Below, piece by piece: positions 17,040 through 28,682 of a stretch of 64,000 nucleotides of DNA. The notes under the pieces are model-generated. The model was not told the origin of the DNA and searched no databases. It was given only the letters and a program-made list of their open reading frames with translations. The first letter of the stretch is position 1. Every line of letters begins with the position of its first letter. The position numbers were made by a program, and so were the translations under genes. Source of the DNA: JAHEJN01 sp963787285. GTDB taxonomy: Bacteria > Actinomycetota > Acidimicrobiia > Acidimicrobiales > JAHEJN01. The DNA lies in assembly GCA_963787285.1 (NCBI GenBank), contig CAWBCM010000006.1, positions 62,001 through 126,000 on the forward strand. Direction: 5' to 3'.

Positions 17040-17615
17040 CTGCGCCCCATCGAACTCCTGATCGTCTGCACCGGAAACATCTGCCGCTCCGCCATGGCGG
17101 TGGCGTTCCTGCGCGACCACCTCGACTTCCGAGGCGTCGCCATCAGCTCGGGCGGCTTCGCTCGGGAGGACGCCTCCTCGCCCGACGACACGATCGAGGC
17201 GATGAAGGACTATCGGTTCGACCTGAGCGAGCACCGTTCGGTCAAGGTCACCACGGCGGCGATCGAAGCCGCCGACCTCGTCCTGTGCATGGAGTTCGAC
17301 CACGGTCGAAAGCTCAGTGCCATGGCCCCGGCGATGATCGATCGCATCTACACCTTGCCCGAGTTCGTCGAACGCGCCGAGGCCCAACCCGCCGAACCCG
17401 GTGAGACCCTGACCGAATGGCGGGCACGAATCCACGCCACCCGACCCATGCACCCGCACCTCGGAGCGAAGGCCGACTGGGAGGTCATCGATCCCTTCCG
17501 TCGCCCACCGCGAGTCCATCGCCAGGCGGCCGAGCAGATCGCCGGGCTCACCCAACGGGCGGCCGAGCTTCTCGACGCTCCGTTGACCGCCGCCGACTCC
17601 CCGCCGCAGCGGTAG
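17040..17615 (+). CDS. Low-molecular-weight protein-tyrosine phosphatase (non-ATG start)
   Basis: The active-site P-loop CTGNICRSA (C-x5-R) lies at 17067-17093, immediately upstream of the first ATG in frame (17094). An ATG start would delete the catalytic cysteine, so translation must begin earlier. Back to the in-frame stop at 17016 or farther (16980) there is no ATG, GTG or TTG; CTG 17040, two bases after the tsaC stop, is the best candidate, giving about 191 residues. The general-acid region is DWEVIDPFRRPP. A C-terminal tail of about 25 residues is not conserved. The protein probably dephosphorylates tyrosine- or arginine-phosphorylated proteins; substrate unknown. Confidence 0.85.
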   Translation: MRPIELLIVCTGNICRSAMAVAFLRDHLDFRGVAISSGGFAREDASSPDDTIEAMKDYRFDLSEHRSVKVTTAAIEAADLVLCMEFDHGRKLSAMAPAMIDRIYTLPEFVERAEAQPAEPGETLTEWRARIHATRPMHPHLGAKADWEVIDPFRRPPRVHRQAAEQIAGLTQRAAELLDAPLTAADSPPQR

Positions 17616-17649
17616 CGCGCCAGCTTCCAAGTCGCGCGAGCATCGACCC

Positions 17650-18105
17650 ATGACACGAATCGCCACCGGAGCAGACCACGCCGGGTTTCATCTCAAACAG
17701 CGACTCGCCGAGCTCTTGCGGGAGCGCGGCCACGAGGTGATCGACCTCGGGACTCACTCCGACGAACGGGTCGACTACCCCGACTTCGGCGCCGCCGTCG
17801 GCCGGGCGGTGGCCGATGGCGAGGCCGACTACGGACTGTGCGTGTGTGGCAGCGGCATCGGCATCGCCATCGCCGCCAACAAGATCCCGGGTGTGCGTGC
17901 GGCCACCGTGCACGACGTCACATCGGCTCGCCTGGCCAAGGAGCACAACGACGCAAACGTGGTGTGCATCGGTGAGCGACTGGTCGGGCCCGAGGTTGCC
18001 GCTCAGGCGCTCGACGCGTTCTTCGCGGCGACGTTCCAAGAGGGTCGCCACACGGCCCGAGTCGCGAAGATCGATGCCCTGCTCCCGAACGAACCACCCC
18101 GCTAG
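17650..18105 (+). CDS. rpiB: Ribose-5-phosphate isomerase B
   Basis: 151-residue RpiB/LacAB-family isomerase interconverting ribose-5-phosphate and ribulose-5-phosphate. Motifs: GADHAGFHLKQRL, DLGTHSDERVDYPDFG, LCVCGSGIGIAIAANKIPGV (catalytic cysteine region) and NDANVVCIGERLVG. ATG 17650; nine bases separate it from glyA. Length is typical. Confidence 0.95.
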   Translation: MTRIATGADHAGFHLKQRLAELLRERGHEVIDLGTHSDERVDYPDFGAAVGRAVADGEADYGLCVCGSGIGIAIAANKIPGVRAATVHDVTSARLAKEHNDANVVCIGERLVGPEVAAQALDAFFAATFQEGRHTARVAKIDALLPNEPPR

Positions 18106-18114
18106 GGTCACGAA

Positions 18115-19359
18115 ATGCCTTGGTCAGAATCGAACGACGACGAAGTATTCGACCTGGTCGCCGCAGAGCGGCATCGCCAGAACTCCACCCTTCAACTGAT
18201 CGCATCCGAGAACTTCACCTCACCGGCAGTGATGGAGATCACCGGCTCGGTGCTGACGAACAAGTACAGCGAGGGGTATCCGGGCAAGCGCTACTACGGC
18301 GGCAACATGGTCATCGACGAGATCGAAGACCTGGCGCGTACACGTGTCTGTGAGCTCTTCGGTGCCGACCACGCCAACGTGCAGCCGCACTCCGGCTCCA
18401 ACGCCAACATGGCGGTGTACCTCGCCGTGCTCGAGGTGGGCGACACCGTCCTCGGCCTGAGCCTCGACCACGGTGGCCATCTCTCCCACGGTTCGCCCGT
18501 GAATGCCAGCGGGCGGCTGTACGACTTCGTCTCCTACGGCGTTTCGGCCAGCGACGAACGCATCGACTTCGATCAGATGCGCGACCTGGCGCGCAAGCAT
18601 CGGCCCAAACTGATCGTCGCAGGAGCCACGGCCTACGCCCGGCAGATCGATCCGGTGATCGTGCGGGAGATCGCCGACGAGGTCGGCGCCATCTTCCTCT
18701 TCGACGCCGCCCACATTGCGGGCCTCATCGCCGGCGGCGCCCATCCTGATCCGGTTCCCCATGCCGACATCGTCACCTTCACCACCCACAAGACGCTTCG
18801 CGGTCCGCGCGGCGGCTGCGTGCTCAGTACCGAGGCCTACGCCAAGGCCATCGACAAGGCGATGTTCCCCGGTCTGCAGGGTGGGCCGCTCGAGCACGTG
18901 ATCGCCGCCAAGGCGGTCGCGTTCCGCGAAGCCGCACAGCCCGCGTTTCGCGACTACGCCGCACAGATCGTCGCCAACGCCCAAGCGCTGGCGACGGCCC
19001 TGGCCGGTCACGGGTTCCGTCTCGTCAGCGGCGGCACCGACAACCACCTGATTCTGGTCGATCTGCGGAGTTTCGACGCCGATCTCACCGGCAAGGACGC
19101 CCAGAACGCCTGTGACCTCTCGGGTATCACCCTGAACCGCAACACCATCCCCGACGATCCTCGATCACCGTTCGTCACCAGCGGTCTGCGGCTGGGCACG
19201 CCCGCAGTCACCACGCAGGGCATGACCGAAGCGCAGATGCCGATCATCGCCGAACTGTTGGCCCGCACGCTCCATGGCCGCGACGATGGCGCGGTGCTCG
19301 CCGCGGTGCGCGACGACGTCGCTGCCCTGTGCGCCGACTACGTGCCGTATCCCGAATGA
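18115..19359 (+). CDS. glyA: Serine hydroxymethyltransferase
   Basis: 414-residue PLP enzyme converting serine and tetrahydrofolate to glycine and methylene-THF. Family motifs: LIASENFTSPAV, NKYSEGYPGKRYYGG, NVQPHSGSNANMAVY, the PLP-lysine segment TTHKTLRGPRGG (K226) and LGTPAVTTQGM. Cytoplasmic. Lies between rpiB and the WecA-like gene, with 10 bases to the latter. Confidence 0.97.
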   Translation: MPWSESNDDEVFDLVAAERHRQNSTLQLIASENFTSPAVMEITGSVLTNKYSEGYPGKRYYGGNMVIDEIEDLARTRVCELFGADHANVQPHSGSNANMAVYLAVLEVGDTVLGLSLDHGGHLSHGSPVNASGRLYDFVSYGVSASDERIDFDQMRDLARKHRPKLIVAGATAYARQIDPVIVREIADEVGAIFLFDAAHIAGLIAGGAHPDPVPHADIVTFTTHKTLRGPRGGCVLSTEAYAKAIDKAMFPGLQGGPLEHVIAAKAVAFREAAQPAFRDYAAQIVANAQALATALAGHGFRLVSGGTDNHLILVDLRSFDADLTGKDAQNACDLSGITLNRNTIPDDPRSPFVTSGLRLGTPAVTTQGMTEAQMPIIAELLARTLHGRDDGAVLAAVRDDVAALCADYVPYPE

Positions 19360-19369
19360 TCGCCCGACG

Positions 19370-20563
19370 ATGAACCCGCGGTGGGGCGCGTACGGCGTGG
19401 TCTTCATCGTCGCCGCCGCGGTGACCGCCATCGCCATTCCCATCGTGCGGCGCACGGCCGTTCGCATCGGTGCCGTCGTGAAGCCCGACCAGCGACGGGT
19501 GCACGAGATCCCCACGCCAACGCTCGGCGGCACGGCCATGCTGGTCGGGTTCCTCTCGGCCATGCTCGCGGCGGCGTTGCTCTCCGACTTCGACGCCGTG
19601 TTCTCGACGCCCTCGGAACCCCTCGGCGTGATGGTTGCCGCGACTCTCATCTTCGGCATCGGCGCCTACGACGACATCCGCGACATGTCGGCTCCGGCGA
19701 AGATCGCCGGCATGGTGCTCGCCGGCAGCGTCCTCTCCTTCGCCGGTGTCGGGCTGTTGTTGTTGCGGGTGCCGCTCCTCGACGTGTTCATCCTCTCGAG
19801 CGACTGGTCGGCGCTGCTCACCGTCGTGTGGGTGATCGTGATGGCCAACGCCATCAACCTCATCGACGGTCTCGACGGGCTGGCCGGCGGCATCGTGGCC
19901 ATCGCCTCGTTCGCCTTCTTCCTCTACACGGTGGAGCTCACCGCGGAAGGCGTCGTGCAGCCGGGAAACCTCGGGGCCCTCGTGGCCATCGCCACCGTCG
20001 GGGTGTGTGTGGGCTTCCTGCCGTACAACCTCCACCCGGCCCGGATCTTCATGGGCGACGGCGGTTCGCTGCTGTTGGGGCTGCTGCTCGCCGCCTCGAC
20101 CAGTGCCGTCGGCGGTCGGATCAGCCAGGACTTCACCGGCCAGACGTACTTCTTCTTCGCACCCATCTTCATTCCGCTGTTCGTGTTGGCGGTACCGATG
20201 GCCGACATGGTGTTCGCCATCGTGCGACGGGCCTCGACGCGCGGTGTCGCGCTGACCCAGGCCGACAAAGGGCACCTGCATCATCGGCTCATGAACCTCG
20301 GCCACGGTCAGCGGCGCAGCGTCGCCATTCTCTGGCTGTGGACGGCGCTCATGTCGCTGTTCGTGCTGTATCCGACCTACACGGGCAAGGGTCAGCTGTT
20401 CGCCATCCTGGCGGTGGCCGCGCTCGGGCTCGCCACCTACACCTATTTCCATCCCGTCGCGCGTCGAACCCGCGCGCGGGCCACCCACCCGGCGACCGAT
20501 CCGCTGCGGTCGTCGGCGGAATCCCCCGCCGACGAGGTTGCGGAGGATGGAGCGCATCAGTAG
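19370..20563 (+). CDS. wecA: Undecaprenyl-phosphate GlcNAc-1-phosphate transferase (WecA/TagO/MraY family)
   Basis: 397-residue polytopic membrane enzyme with about ten hydrophobic segments. It transfers a sugar-1-phosphate from a UDP-sugar to polyprenyl phosphate, starting cell-wall or surface polysaccharide assembly. Motifs: GAYDDIRDMS (DD pair), INLIDGLDGLAGG, PARIFMGDGGSLLLG and the cytoplasmic KGHLHHRLMNLGHGQ loop characteristic of WecA-type rather than MraY. Same position as rfe (Rv1302) between tsaC and atp genes in mycobacteria. The C-terminal about 40 residues are charged and cytoplasmic. Confidence 0.93.
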   Translation: MNPRWGAYGVVFIVAAAVTAIAIPIVRRTAVRIGAVVKPDQRRVHEIPTPTLGGTAMLVGFLSAMLAAALLSDFDAVFSTPSEPLGVMVAATLIFGIGAYDDIRDMSAPAKIAGMVLAGSVLSFAGVGLLLLRVPLLDVFILSSDWSALLTVVWVIVMANAINLIDGLDGLAGGIVAIASFAFFLYTVELTAEGVVQPGNLGALVAIATVGVCVGFLPYNLHPARIFMGDGGSLLLGLLLAASTSAVGGRISQDFTGQTYFFFAPIFIPLFVLAVPMADMVFAIVRRASTRGVALTQADKGHLHHRLMNLGHGQRRSVAILWLWTALMSLFVLYPTYTGKGQLFAILAVAALGLATYTYFHPVARRTRARATHPATDPLRSSAESPADEVAEDGAHQ

Positions 20564-20577
20564 ATTGCGAGCGCCTT

Positions 20578-20600
20578 CACATGCTCGTTACGAGCGTGTG
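20578..20600 (+). promoter_or_regulatory. Near-perfect palindrome upstream of the ATP synthase operon
   Basis: Arms 20578-20587 and 20591-20600 (cacatgctcg / cgagcgtgtg) pair at 9 of 10 positions around a tta spacer. It sits in the 85-base gap between the wecA-like gene and the first atp gene. It could be a regulator-binding site or a short hairpin for the operon leader; there is no U-tract, so an intrinsic terminator is unlikely. Confidence 0.45.
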
Positions 20601-20647
20601 TTTGCAAGGATCTCCACCCGGTACGCCCCCAACGCTCAGGCAGACTC

Positions 20648-20884
20648 TTGAACCTCTCGCAGCGCAGCGACCTGACTCAGAGTGTGCACCGCAGCAGTGG
20701 CTCCTTCGAGCTGGTGTTGGGTGCGGTCATCTTCGGTCTCATCGGTCTGCTCATCGATCGTGTCCTCGGGATCACACCTCTGTTGACCATCGTGTTCGCC
20801 ATCGGCGGCCTGATCGGTGCGATCATCAGCATCGTCACCCGTTACCGGCTCCAGATGGACGAGCTCGGAGCCCAGCGTTCGTGA
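20648..20884 (+). CDS. AtpZ/AtpI-like membrane protein, first gene of the atp operon
   Basis: 78 residues with two membrane segments (LVLGAVIFGLIGLLIDRVLG and TIVFAIGGLIGAIISIVTRY). Size, hairpin topology and place directly ahead of atpB match the AtpZ/ATPase_gene1 family, thought to assist c-ring assembly or Mg/Ca handling. The first codon is TTG or ATG-like around 20648 (reads as MNLSQRSDLTQ). Its stop overlaps the GTG of the next gene. Confidence 0.8.
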   Translation: MNLSQRSDLTQSVHRSSGSFELVLGAVIFGLIGLLIDRVLGITPLLTIVFAIGGLIGAIISIVTRYRLQMDELGAQRS

Positions 20885-21324
20885 CGGTTCACGCCAACCC
20901 CCTGACGGCGCGCCTCGAAGGCCCTTCGCCTGCGGCGCAGGTGGCTTTCGACATCGTGAAGCGCGGCGTGTTGATCTCACCCATCCTGATCGTCGGCGGC
21001 GCAGCCATCTGGGGTACCGATGGCGCAGCATCGGTCGCCTATGGACTGGCCATCGTCCTGGCCAACTTCGCGCTTGCCGCGGCCCTCATTGCCTGGTCGT
21101 CTCGCATCTCCCTCGCCCTGCTCATGGCCACCACGCTGTTCGGCTTCCTCATTCGCCTGGCCCTCATCTTCGTGGCGGTGTGGCTGGTGCAGGATGCCCC
21201 ATGGGTCGACTTCGTCGCCCTCGGCCTCACCATCATCGTGAGCCATCTCGGGCTCCTCTTCTGGGAGATGCGCTACGTTTCTGCGTCGCTTGCGTTTCCC
21301 GGACTGAAGCCGAGCGGCTCGTGA
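20881..21324 (+). CDS. atpI: ATP synthase subunit I-like membrane protein
   Basis: 147 residues with four membrane segments (ILIVGGAAIWG, SVAYGLAIVLANFALAAALI, LALLMATTLFGFLIRLALIF, FVALGLTIIVSHLGLLFWE). It resembles the AtpI / ATP synthase subunit I group that precedes atpB and helps c-ring assembly. GTG 20881 overlaps the previous stop (GTGA). Sequence conservation in this family is low, so the call rests on topology and position. Confidence 0.8.
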   Translation: MTVHANPLTARLEGPSPAAQVAFDIVKRGVLISPILIVGGAAIWGTDGAASVAYGLAIVLANFALAAALIAWSSRISLALLMATTLFGFLIRLALIFVAVWLVQDAPWVDFVALGLTIIVSHLGLLFWEMRYVSASLAFPGLKPSGS

Positions 21325-21376
21325 TCTCTGCCCGTCCCGTCCATCCCGTCTCACCACCGAAGGAGCCCGTGCGATC

Positions 21377-22129
21377 GTGATCCTCGCTGCGGTCGAGTTC
21401 CCCCCAATCGAAAACGTCGTCGAGTGGCCCACGATCGGCGCCGGCTTCAACAAGATCGCGCTCATCTGCGCCATCGCGATGGCCGTCCCGACCGTGCTGT
21501 TCTTCCTTGCCGGTCGCCGAGCGGCGATGGTGCCCCGCGGTGTGCAGGGATTCGTCGAGACCTCCGTCGAGTTCGTCGAGGAACAGATCGCGAAGCCCGG
21601 CATCGGCCACGGCTACGAGCCCTACGTTCCGTTGCTGACGTCGTTCTTCTTCTTCATCGCCATCGGCAACCTCTTCGAGGTCATCCCCTTCTTCCAGATG
21701 CCGATGAACGCCCGAATGGGCCCGCCGCTCGTGTTGGCGCTCACCGCTTGGTCGATGTTCATCGCCGTCGGGGTCAAGCACAACGGTCCGGGCTACTTCA
21801 AAGAGGTCTTGTTCCCGCCGGGCGTGCCCAAGGCGCTGTACCTCCTGGTGACCCCGATCGAGTTCCTCTCCACCTTCCTGGTGCGGCCGTTCAGCCATGC
21901 CGTTCGTCTCTTCGCCAACATGTTGGCCGGCCACATTCTGCTCATCACCTTCGGTGTCTTGTGCATCTCGCTGTGGACCTCCGGTCTGGTCGCGGTGATC
22001 CTGCCGTTCACGTTCATGGGCCTGGTCGTCTTCACCGCCTTCGAGGTCGGCGTGAGCCTCATCCAGGCCTTCGTGTTCGCCATCCTGGCTGCCGTGTACA
22101 TCGGAGGAGCGTTGCACCCGGCGCACTGA
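21377..22129 (+). CDS. atpB: ATP synthase Fo subunit a
   Basis: 250-residue integral membrane subunit forming the proton half-channels next to the c-ring. The essential arginine helix is RPFSHAVRLFANMLAGHILL; FFFFIAIGNLFEVIPFFQMP is the conserved upstream helix and the last helix is FEVGVSLIQAFVFAILAAVY. GTG 21377 is preceded by aaggag at 21359-21364. Length normal. Confidence 0.96.
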   Translation: MILAAVEFPPIENVVEWPTIGAGFNKIALICAIAMAVPTVLFFLAGRRAAMVPRGVQGFVETSVEFVEEQIAKPGIGHGYEPYVPLLTSFFFFIAIGNLFEVIPFFQMPMNARMGPPLVLALTAWSMFIAVGVKHNGPGYFKEVLFPPGVPKALYLLVTPIEFLSTFLVRPFSHAVRLFANMLAGHILLITFGVLCISLWTSGLVAVILPFTFMGLVVFTAFEVGVSLIQAFVFAILAAVYIGGALHPAH

Positions 22130-22225
22130 TCCCTCGTTCGTTCGGCGTCGGCTCCGGTCACGCCCCCAACAACCCCTGTCGGCCCGGTTTTCGGGTCGTC
22201 GATCCAGCACAAGGAGACCCAAGAA

Positions 22226-22516
22226 ATGAGCATGCTCGCCAGCGTCGCCCAGCAGGGCATCGAGCTCGCGCAGGAACTCACCGCCGACGATCAGAAGGCC
22301 ATAAGCGGTGCCGGTTCTGCCGGCTTCGCCTACGGGCTCGCGGCCATCGGCCCGGGCATCGGCATCGGCTACCTGGTCGGCCAGGCCGTGCAGGCCATGG
22401 CCCGCCAGCCCGAGTCGGCCGGTCAGGTGCAGACCACGATGTTCCTCGGTATCGCGTTCACCGAGGCGCTCGCCCTCATCGGCTTCGTCGTCTTCATTCT
22501 TCTCAAGTTCGTCTGA
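22226..22516 (+). CDS. atpE: ATP synthase Fo subunit c
   Basis: 96-residue hairpin proteolipid. First helix contains GSAGFAYGLAAIGPGIGIGY; the polar loop is MARQPES; the second helix has the proton-carrying glutamate in GIAFTEALALIGFVVFI. No sodium-type Gln/Ser/Thr signature was seen, so proton coupling is expected. An excellent Shine-Dalgarno (aaggaga at 22211-22217) precedes ATG 22226, consistent with the high copy number of c. Confidence 0.96.
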   Translation: MSMLASVAQQGIELAQELTADDQKAISGAGSAGFAYGLAAIGPGIGIGYLVGQAVQAMARQPESAGQVQTTMFLGIAFTEALALIGFVVFILLKFV

Positions 22517-22570
22517 TCCCGCTCCGGGAATGCCGACAACCGCTATTGACCGAATTGAGGAGCACCAACC

Positions 22571-23140
22571 GTGCTTGAAGAACTGAGCATCGACGAGCTG
22601 CTCGCCGCAGATGCCGAGGGCGAAGAAGGCGAAGCGGGCTCCGAAGAGGTCCCGAACCCCGTTCTGCCGACCGGTAACGAGATCGTATGGGCGGCCGTCT
22701 TCTTCTTCGCGCTCTGGGCGTTGATGAAGTACGTGCTCCTGCCGCCGATCAACCGCACGCGCGAAGAGCGGGCCTCCACGATCGCCGCCGCCAAGGACGC
22801 CGTGTCGGGCGCATCGAGTAATGTTGCCGAGAAGCAGGCCGCCTACGACGAAGCCATCGCTGCGGCCCGGGCTGAAGCCAGTGAGATCATCGACCAGGCA
22901 CGCGCTCGAGCCGAGGCCCAACGGGAATCGGTCATGGAGGCGGCAGAGGCCGAGGTCGCCGAGCTCAGGGCGGCCGCAGCCACCGAGCTCGCCGAGGCAC
23001 GAGCCGGAGCCGTCGGGACCCTTCGAGAGCAGGTAGCCAGCGTCGCCGTCGGAGCCGCGTCGAGTGTGGTGGGGCGCCCGATCGACCAGGCCAGTGCCCG
23101 CTCCACCATCGACCGGGTGCTCGACGGAGGTGAGGCGTGA
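22571..23140 (+). CDS. atpF: ATP synthase Fo subunit b
   Basis: 189 residues: an acidic N-terminal stretch (ELLAADAEGEEGEAGSEE), one membrane helix (IVWAAVFFFALWALMKYVLL) and a long Ala/Glu/Arg coiled coil forming the peripheral stalk. It starts at GTG 22571. Its stop overlaps the GTG/ATG of the second b-type subunit. The acidic N-terminal extension ahead of the helix is typical of actinobacterial b subunits. Confidence 0.92.
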   Translation: MLEELSIDELLAADAEGEEGEAGSEEVPNPVLPTGNEIVWAAVFFFALWALMKYVLLPPINRTREERASTIAAAKDAVSGASSNVAEKQAAYDEAIAAARAEASEIIDQARARAEAQRESVMEAAEAEVAELRAAAATELAEARAGAVGTLREQVASVAVGAASSVVGRPIDQASARSTIDRVLDGGEA

Positions 23141-23667
23141 TGGTGCACCTGCTCGCCGCCGAGGCGCCGAACGAGTTCTTCTTCCCCGGCGACATCAACG
23201 AGTTCTACTGGGGCCTGGCCGCCTTCACCATCGTCTTCGGCGTCCTGGCCTGGAAGGTCTTCCCGATCGCCGGCAAGGGTCTGCGCGACAAGGCCGATCG
23301 TATCGAGGCCGATCTGGCCGCAGCCGACGAGGCCCAGGCGGCCGCCGACGCCGAGGCCCAGGCGCTCCTGGCCAAGCTCGGCGATGCCGAGACCGATGCC
23401 GCTGCCGTCGTCGCCGAAGCGCGGTCGACTGCGACCAAGCTCGAGGCCGATGCGGCGGCGAAGGCGCAAGCCGATGCCGAAGCACTGAAGGCCCGTGTCG
23501 CGGCCGAGCTCGACGCCGCCAGGGGCCAGGCGACGGCCGACCTGCGAGGCGAGCTGTCGAAGCAGGCGCTCGCGGTGGCCGAAGCCGTCGTCGGCGACAA
23601 CCTCGACGACGCAACTCAGGTCAGCCTCATCGAGCAGTACATCTCCCAGGTAGGAGCCAGCTCATGA
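23137..23667 (+). CDS. atpF2: ATP synthase Fo subunit b' (second b-type stalk subunit)
   Basis: 176 residues: one membrane helix (FYWGLAAFTIVFGVLAWKVF) followed by an Ala-rich coiled coil ending AEAVVGDNLDD. It is a second, divergent b-type subunit, so the stator is probably a b/b' heterodimer. The start could be GTG 23137 or ATG 23140. In mycobacteria the second b is fused to delta; here delta is separate. Confidence 0.9.
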   Translation: MMVHLLAAEAPNEFFFPGDINEFYWGLAAFTIVFGVLAWKVFPIAGKGLRDKADRIEADLAAADEAQAAADAEAQALLAKLGDAETDAAAVVAEARSTATKLEADAAAKAQADAEALKARVAAELDAARGQATADLRGELSKQALAVAEAVVGDNLDDATQVSLIEQYISQVGASS

Positions 23668-24185
23668 GCAGCATCAATGCCTACGCGGAGGCCATGCTCC
23701 GGGTGGCCGAGGCCGAGGGCGACACCGAGGCAGTGCTCGACGAGATGTTCCGGTTCGGCGAAGCCCTCGAGAGCTCCGATGAGCTCACCATGATCCTGGG
23801 CAATGCAACCCTCGACGCCGGACGCCGCCAACAGATCGTCGAAGATCTGCTCGGCGGCAAGGCCCGTCCCGCCACCGTCGGCCTGGTTTCGATGGCCGTG
23901 GCGGCAGGCAAGGCCCGCGAGCTTCCGGAGATCGTCGCCAAGCTGGTGCAGCTGGGTGCCAACGCGAACGACCGTCGGGTCGCGCTCGTGCGGTCGGCCG
24001 TGCCACTGTCCGACGACCAGCTGAGCCGACTCTCCGAGGCGCTGCGCAGAGCCGTCGGCGGCCACGTCGAGGTCAAGGCCACCGTCGACCCGAGCGTCGT
24101 CGGCGGCGTCGTGACCACCATCGGTGACACCGTCATCGACGGAACCGTGCGCAGCCGCCTGGCTCAGCTGCGCGATGCCTTCTAA
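23664..24185 (+). CDS. atpH: ATP synthase F1 subunit delta
   Basis: 173 residues, OSCP/delta family, connecting the stalk to the alpha3beta3 head. Seen: N-terminal YAEAMLRVAEAEGDTEAVLDE and C-terminal VDPSVVGGVVTTIGDTVIDG, the conserved delta signature (SLxGGxxIxIGDxxxDxS). ATG 23664 overlaps the preceding stop (ATGA). Not fused to b, unlike mycobacterial atpH. Confidence 0.93.
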   Translation: MSSINAYAEAMLRVAEAEGDTEAVLDEMFRFGEALESSDELTMILGNATLDAGRRQQIVEDLLGGKARPATVGLVSMAVAAGKARELPEIVAKLVQLGANANDRRVALVRSAVPLSDDQLSRLSEALRRAVGGHVEVKATVDPSVVGGVVTTIGDTVIDGTVRSRLAQLRDAF

Positions 24186-24227
24186 TCGAGAATCGAAGTA
24201 CCGAGTGAACAGAGAGAAGAACGACTC

Positions 24228-25853
<1,626 letters not shown>

Positions 25854-25860
25854 GCGAACC

Positions 25861-26820
25861 GTGGCCGGAGGTCAGGAAAAGGCACTGCGTCGTCGCATCA
25901 GCAGCGTCCAGTCGACCAAGAAGATCACCCGAGCCATGGAGCTCATCGCCACCACCCGCGTCGCCCGAGCGCAGGTGCGGGCCCACGAGGCGCGCCCCTA
26001 CGCCGAGAAGATCACCCGTGTGATCGAGGATCTCGCGGCCAGCGGCGCCGCCGCGTCCCATCCGTTGCTCGCGGTCCGTGAGGTCAAGCGGGTTGCGTTC
26101 GTCATCATCACCTCCGACCGCGGCCTGGCCGGTGCGTACAACAGCGGGGTGATCCGCGCCGCCGAGCGCGAGCTCATGGCCCGTCGTGTCGAGGGGCAGG
26201 ACTACTCACTGATCCTCGTCGGCAAGAAGGCCAGGGACTACTTCTCGTTCCGGCACTACAAGATCGACGAGTCCTACGAGGCCATGACCGACCGGCCGAC
26301 CTACGAAGATGCTCGCCTCGTGGCCGACACCCTGATCGCACGATTCGAGGCCGCCGAGTTCGACGAGGTCTTGCTCGTCTACCAGGAGTTCGTGTCCATG
26401 GGCACCCAGCGTGTGGCGATGCGCAAGTTCCTGCCCTCTCGTGAGCGTCGAGACCATGGCCAGCGCCGGAAGCGGCTCGGCCGAGGCGGCTGCGCTCTAC
26501 GAGTTCGAGCCGTCGCCCGGGGGTGTCCTCGAGGCCTTGTTGCCCCGGTACGTCGAGAGCCGCCTCTTCTCGGCGCTGCTCGACGCGTCGGCGTCGGAGC
26601 ACGCCAGTCGCCAGCGGGCCATGAAGGCCGCCACCGACAACGCCGAAGAGCTCATCACCAAGCTCAGCCGGGCCATGAACCGGGCCCGACAAGATGCCAT
26701 CACCACCGAGATCATGGAGATCGTCGGCGGTGCCGAAGCGCTCGGGTCCTCAGCCGATGAGGTCGAGCACGACCCCTACGATTTCGCCACGGCCTACGCC
26801 GAAGCAACCCAGGAGCAGTC

Positions 26821-26824
<4 letters not shown>
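25861..26824 (+). CDS. atpG: ATP synthase F1 subunit gamma (one frameshift)
   Basis: Central rotor subunit. The N-terminal helix (QEKALRRRISSVQSTKKITRAMELIA) and FVIITSDRGLAGAYNSG are in frame 1 up to about 26433; the rest, LVSVETMASAG ... RYVESRLFSALLDASASEHA, SRQRAMKAATDNAEELI, is in frame 2. One extra C in CCC 26434-26436 explains the switch. Removal restores a 320-residue gamma. It starts at GTG 25861, seven bases after atpA, and its stop overlaps atpD (ATGA). Because gamma is indispensable and both halves are perfectly conserved, a sequence error is almost certain. Confidence 0.93.
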
Positions 26825-28260
<1,436 letters not shown>

Positions 28261-28262
28261 CC

Positions 28263-28670
28263 ATGGTCATGCAGGTCGATCTGGTGAGCCCTGAGGGGGC
28301 CGTGTACTCCGCCGAGGCCACGATGGTCGTGGCGCGTAGCGCCGACGGCGACATCGCCTTCCAGACCGGTCACGTGCCCTTCGTCGGTGTGCTGCAGGCC
28401 GATCGCGTGAAGGTGTTCCTCACCGACGGATCCGAGCAGCTCATCGCCGTCCATCGCGGGTTCGTCGAGGTCTCCGCCGACAAGGTCACGATTCTCTCCG
28501 ATGTCGCCGAGCTGGCCGAGCACCTCGATCCCGAGCGTGCCCGGGCCGCGCTCGAACGGGCCAGAGAAGCCATCACCGCCAACATCGAAGCCGGCCCCGA
28601 GATCTTCTTCGACAAGCTGAAGGCCGAGACCCGTCTCAAGGTGCACAACACCTTCATGGGGCACGACTGA
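28263..28670 (+). CDS. atpC: ATP synthase F1 subunit epsilon
   Basis: 135 residues: N-terminal beta-sandwich (QVDLVSPEGAVYSAEATMVV, DIAFQTGHVPFVGVL, AVHRGFVEVSADKVTILSD) and a C-terminal two-helix tail rich in Glu/Arg. It is the last gene of the operon, and converges with ppk2 only 13 bases away. The start may be ATG 28263 or ATG 28269. Confidence 0.95.
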   Translation: MVMQVDLVSPEGAVYSAEATMVVARSADGDIAFQTGHVPFVGVLQADRVKVFLTDGSEQLIAVHRGFVEVSADKVTILSDVAELAEHLDPERARAALERAREAITANIEAGPEIFFDKLKAETRLKVHNTFMGHD

Positions 28671-28682
28671 GCCCTTCTCGGG

